The notes under the pieces are model-generated. The model saw only the letters and a program-made list of their open reading frames with translations, searched no databases and was not told the origin of the DNA. From Burkholderiaceae bacterium (GTDB lineage Bacteria; Pseudomonadota; Gammaproteobacteria; Burkholderiales; Burkholderiaceae), in contig CANHDS010000013.1 in assembly GCA_947459465.1 (NCBI GenBank), positions 1 through 9,199 of the forward strand: 9,199 nucleotides of DNA, in the 5' to 3' direction. A program made the position numbers and the translations under genes. Of this stretch, positions 7,069 through 9,199 are shown piece by piece (position 1 is the first letter of the stretch; every line of letters starts with the position of its first letter).

Positions 7069-9199
7069 AAGCGCTCACCGTTAATTTAGAAAGGCTTACC
7101 TCGCCAAACATCGAAGCTAACTTGCCAGCTAACTCAGTGGCCGTTGAAATCCGCACCACACCATCAGCTAAGTCCGGCTGCAACAAAACACCTGCTTCGA
7201 CTGTAAGGCCACTTTGCGTCAGCACAACACGATCACCGGTCTGCAAACTAAGTTGAGTCCAAAGGGTCTGCCCTACTCCAACCATCGTCGCATCTTTTGC
7301 ATCGCGGGTGCGTTGTAATGCAGGAGCCCGTCGCACAATCGCATCACTGGAATAAATTGGTTGATCGGCAAGGCGCTCGAGTGCCGCAGAAATCTGAACC
7401 CGTTCTTGAATTTCTCGGGTGGCTGTAAAACGATTGTTCAGTTGCTCCTGCACAGGCTTCGCAAACGCATCGGCATAGACCTCTTCTGGGAGGTTATACA
7501 AAAAGTCCTCTAGGTTCAGAAGACTCCCAAGTGCGCGGAGTACCTTCCACGCTGGTCTTGCATCGGCCAAAGGTCGAACTGAAGGCTGGATCGTTTGCAC
7601 CTGCCCTGCCATGTTCACAAAACTTCCAATGGACTCGGTATAAGGCGTGATTGGCAAAATTACATCCGCTAACTCAAGCAAATCGGGGCTCGTATAGGCG
7701 CTCATCGCAATCACGGTATCCGCGGCTTGCAAAGCAGTGCGAGTTTGCTGCGGATTGGGGAGATCATTGAGCGGCTCGACGTGTAACATCACATACGCGC
7801 GCGCCCTGCTTTGGAATACGGTATCAATACTGCCCTGATTACCCTGTGTTGCCCCAACCATCTGTGCCCCAACTGAATTTCCGCCTTCGCATAAGAACCC
7901 AAAGGTGCATCCCGAATGCTCAGCAATAAACTCTGCGAGTGCATGCAAATCAGAGGCGTTGGGATGGGCAAGCGCCAACGATCCCAAGAAAATAGCTTGT
8001 GGCTCAGGACTCTCGAGTTTGGTATTGCTAAGCAATTGATCCGCAATCGCTTGCGCTTCACGAGAAACGCTCTTCACCGAGAGGCCAGTTGGAGACTGAA
8101 CAGATTTTGCTTGCGCAATTGCTTGGGCAATTTGCCCCAATTGATCTACCCATTGACTGGGCTTCGTTTTTAGATGCGCGGCAATCGGCATCAACCAATC
8201 GTTACCACCAGCATCCAGTCGATAGACCTTAAGGCCCTGCTTGGTCGCCGTACGAATCCGAGCGGCGATCAGCGGTAGATCTTTGCGTAAATGGCTACCA
8301 ATCACCAAAACACGTTTGAGTTCGCTCAACTTAGCAATTGGCATACCTAACCAAGGTAGCGCTGCCGCTCCACGGGTGTCGGTTTGGCGCAAGCGCGTCT
8401 CAATTTGATGACTTCCCAATCCACGCATCACCTTTTGTAAGAGATACAGCTCTTCCGCACTCGCGATAGGATGAGCAATTGCAGCAAGCGCTTGACTGCC
8501 ATGTTGCTTTTGAATATCACTTAACGAATGGACCACATAATCAAGGGCGGACTGCCAATCGGTCTCCAACCACTGCCCATTTTGTTTCACCATCGGAGTA
8601 GTTAAACGATCGGGACTATTTAAGCCTTCGTATGCAAAGCGATCGCGGTCACTAATCCAGCACTCATTGATCGCCTCGTTCTCGAGCGCGACAACCCGCA
8701 TCACATGATTAGCCTTCGTTTGTACCGTGGTATTTGCGCCGACGGCATCATGCGGACTGATCGAGCGCTTACGAACTAACTCCCAGGTGCGCGCGGCATA
8801 CCGAAATGGCTTACTGGTCAAGGCACCTACCGGACAGATATCAATCATGTTGCCCGAAAGCTCAGAGTCAACTGTTTGCCCAACAAAGGTCGTGATCTCT
8901 GAATGCTCACCACGGTTAATCATGCCAAGTTCCATAACACCAGCAACCTCTTGCCCAAAACGAACGCAGCGGGTGCAGTGAATGCAGCGTGACATCTCTT
9001 CCATCGAAATGAGTGGCCCGACATTTTTATGGAAGACCACGCGCTTCTCTTCTTTGTAGCGCGAGCTGGATTTGCCATAGCCAACGGCTAAATCTTGTAA
9101 TTGGCATTCACCACCCTGATCGCAAATGGGGCAATCAAGAGGATGGTTAATCAACAAGCATTCCATCACGCTTTTTTGCGCAGCGACGGCACGCTCAGA
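7067..9199 (-). CDS. nuoG: NADH-quinone oxidoreductase subunit G (NuoG), 5' end outside window
   Basis: NuoG is the large FeS subunit of the complex I peripheral arm, equivalent to mitochondrial NDUFS1, and passes electrons from the NADH module (NuoEF) to NuoI. The frame is open to the right edge; 710 complete codons are visible. The first in-window residues, [20 protein letters not shown], lie inside the conserved N-terminal domain, so about 75 residues with the [2Fe-2S] N1b ligands lie outside. N5 is His/Cys3-ligated: H19, C23, C26 and C32 ([14 protein letters not shown]). N4 uses C72, C75 and C78 ([10 protein letters not shown]) and C122 ([14 protein letters not shown]). The rest is the degenerate molybdopterin-oxidoreductase-like domain, probably structural only. 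The four cysteines of the extra N7 cluster known in E. coli and Thermus are absent. The GTG at 9169 and ATG at 9166 are internal codons, not starts. nuoH follows 7 nt after the stop. Confidence 0.97.
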   Translation of the reverse strand, partial: SERAVAAQKSVMECLLINHPLDCPICDQGGECQLQDLAVGYGKSSSRYKEEKRVVFHKNVGPLISMEEMSRCIHCTRCVRFGQEVAGVMELGMINRGEHSEITTFVGQTVDSELSGNMIDICPVGALTSKPFRYAARTWELVRKRSISPHDAVGANTTVQTKANHVMRVVALENEAINECWISDRDRFAYEGLNSPDRLTTPMVKQNGQWLETDWQSALDYVVHSLSDIQKQHGSQALAAIAHPIASAEELYLLQKVMRGLGSHQIETRLRQTDTRGAAALPWLGMPIAKLSELKRVLVIGSHLRKDLPLIAARIRTATKQGLKVYRLDAGGNDWLMPIAAHLKTKPSQWVDQLGQIAQAIAQAKSVQSPTGLSVKSVSREAQAIADQLLSNTKLESPEPQAIFLGSLALAHPNASDLHALAEFIAEHSGCTFGFLCEGGNSVGAQMVGATQGNQGSIDTVFQSRARAYVMLHVEPLNDLPNPQQTRTALQAADTVIAMSAYTSPDLLELADVILPITPYTESIGSFVNMAGQVQTIQPSVRPLADARPAWKVLRALGSLLNLEDFLYNLPEEVYADAFAKPVQEQLNNRFTATREIQERVQISAALERLADQPIYSSDAIVRRAPALQRTRDAKDATMVGVGQTLWTQLSLQTGDRVVLTQSGLTVEAGVLLQPDLADGVVRISTATELAGKLASMFGEVSLSKLTVSA

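Noticed and set aside
7916..8173. Plus-strand frames antisense to nuoG and other nuo genes
   Set aside because: All are short, lie opposite conserved coding sequence and lack recognisable domains or ribosome binding sites; antisense frames of this size arise by chance.
9164..9169. Apparent nuoG start at the GTG/ATG pair
   Set aside because: The frame stays open to the window edge and the upstream residues [10 protein letters not shown] match the conserved NuoG N-terminal domain, so these are internal Val and Met codons.

Overview
The window lies inside one co-directional operon on the minus strand encoding the proton-pumping NADH:ubiquinone oxidoreductase (respiratory complex I, Nuo/NDH-1). 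In transcription order, from high to low coordinates, the genes are nuoG (5' end cut by the right edge), nuoH, nuoI, nuoJ, nuoK, nuoL, nuoM and nuoN (3' end cut by the left edge). All eight are intact in frame. The canonical G-H-I-J-K-L-M-N order is kept with no inserted gene. Intergenic gaps are 13 nt or less, and nuoJ/nuoK overlap by 4 nt (ATGA). There is no non-coding stretch large enough for a promoter, RNA gene or mobile element, and I see no terminator, CRISPR array, tRNA or IS.

The organism is probably a betaproteobacterium of the Burkholderiales, perhaps a Polynucleobacter-like member of the Burkholderiaceae. This is inferred from protein style: a 163-residue NuoI starting [20 protein letters not shown], a NuoG without N7 cluster cysteines, and a His-rich loop in NuoL. 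The moderate base composition also fits. No taxonomic marker gene is present, so this is not certain.

The gene products form most of one machine. NuoG (FeS clusters N5 and N4, with N1b outside the window) and NuoI (N6a and N6b) carry electrons along the peripheral arm. NuoH forms the membrane side of the quinone site. NuoJ and NuoK link it to the antiporter-like subunits NuoN, NuoM and NuoL, which form the proton channels. The key channel residues known from Escherichia coli (Glu/Lys/His in L, M and N; two Glu in NuoK) are all present as far as the window shows, so the complex looks functional.

This is an ordinary core-metabolism region. I found no undescribed system. The points worth a second look are modest: a His/Asp-rich insertion in NuoL, the missing N7 site in NuoG, an extended hydrophilic tail in NuoJ, strong nucleotide similarity between paralogous segments of nuoL and nuoN, and two genes without a recognisable Shine-Dalgarno sequence.
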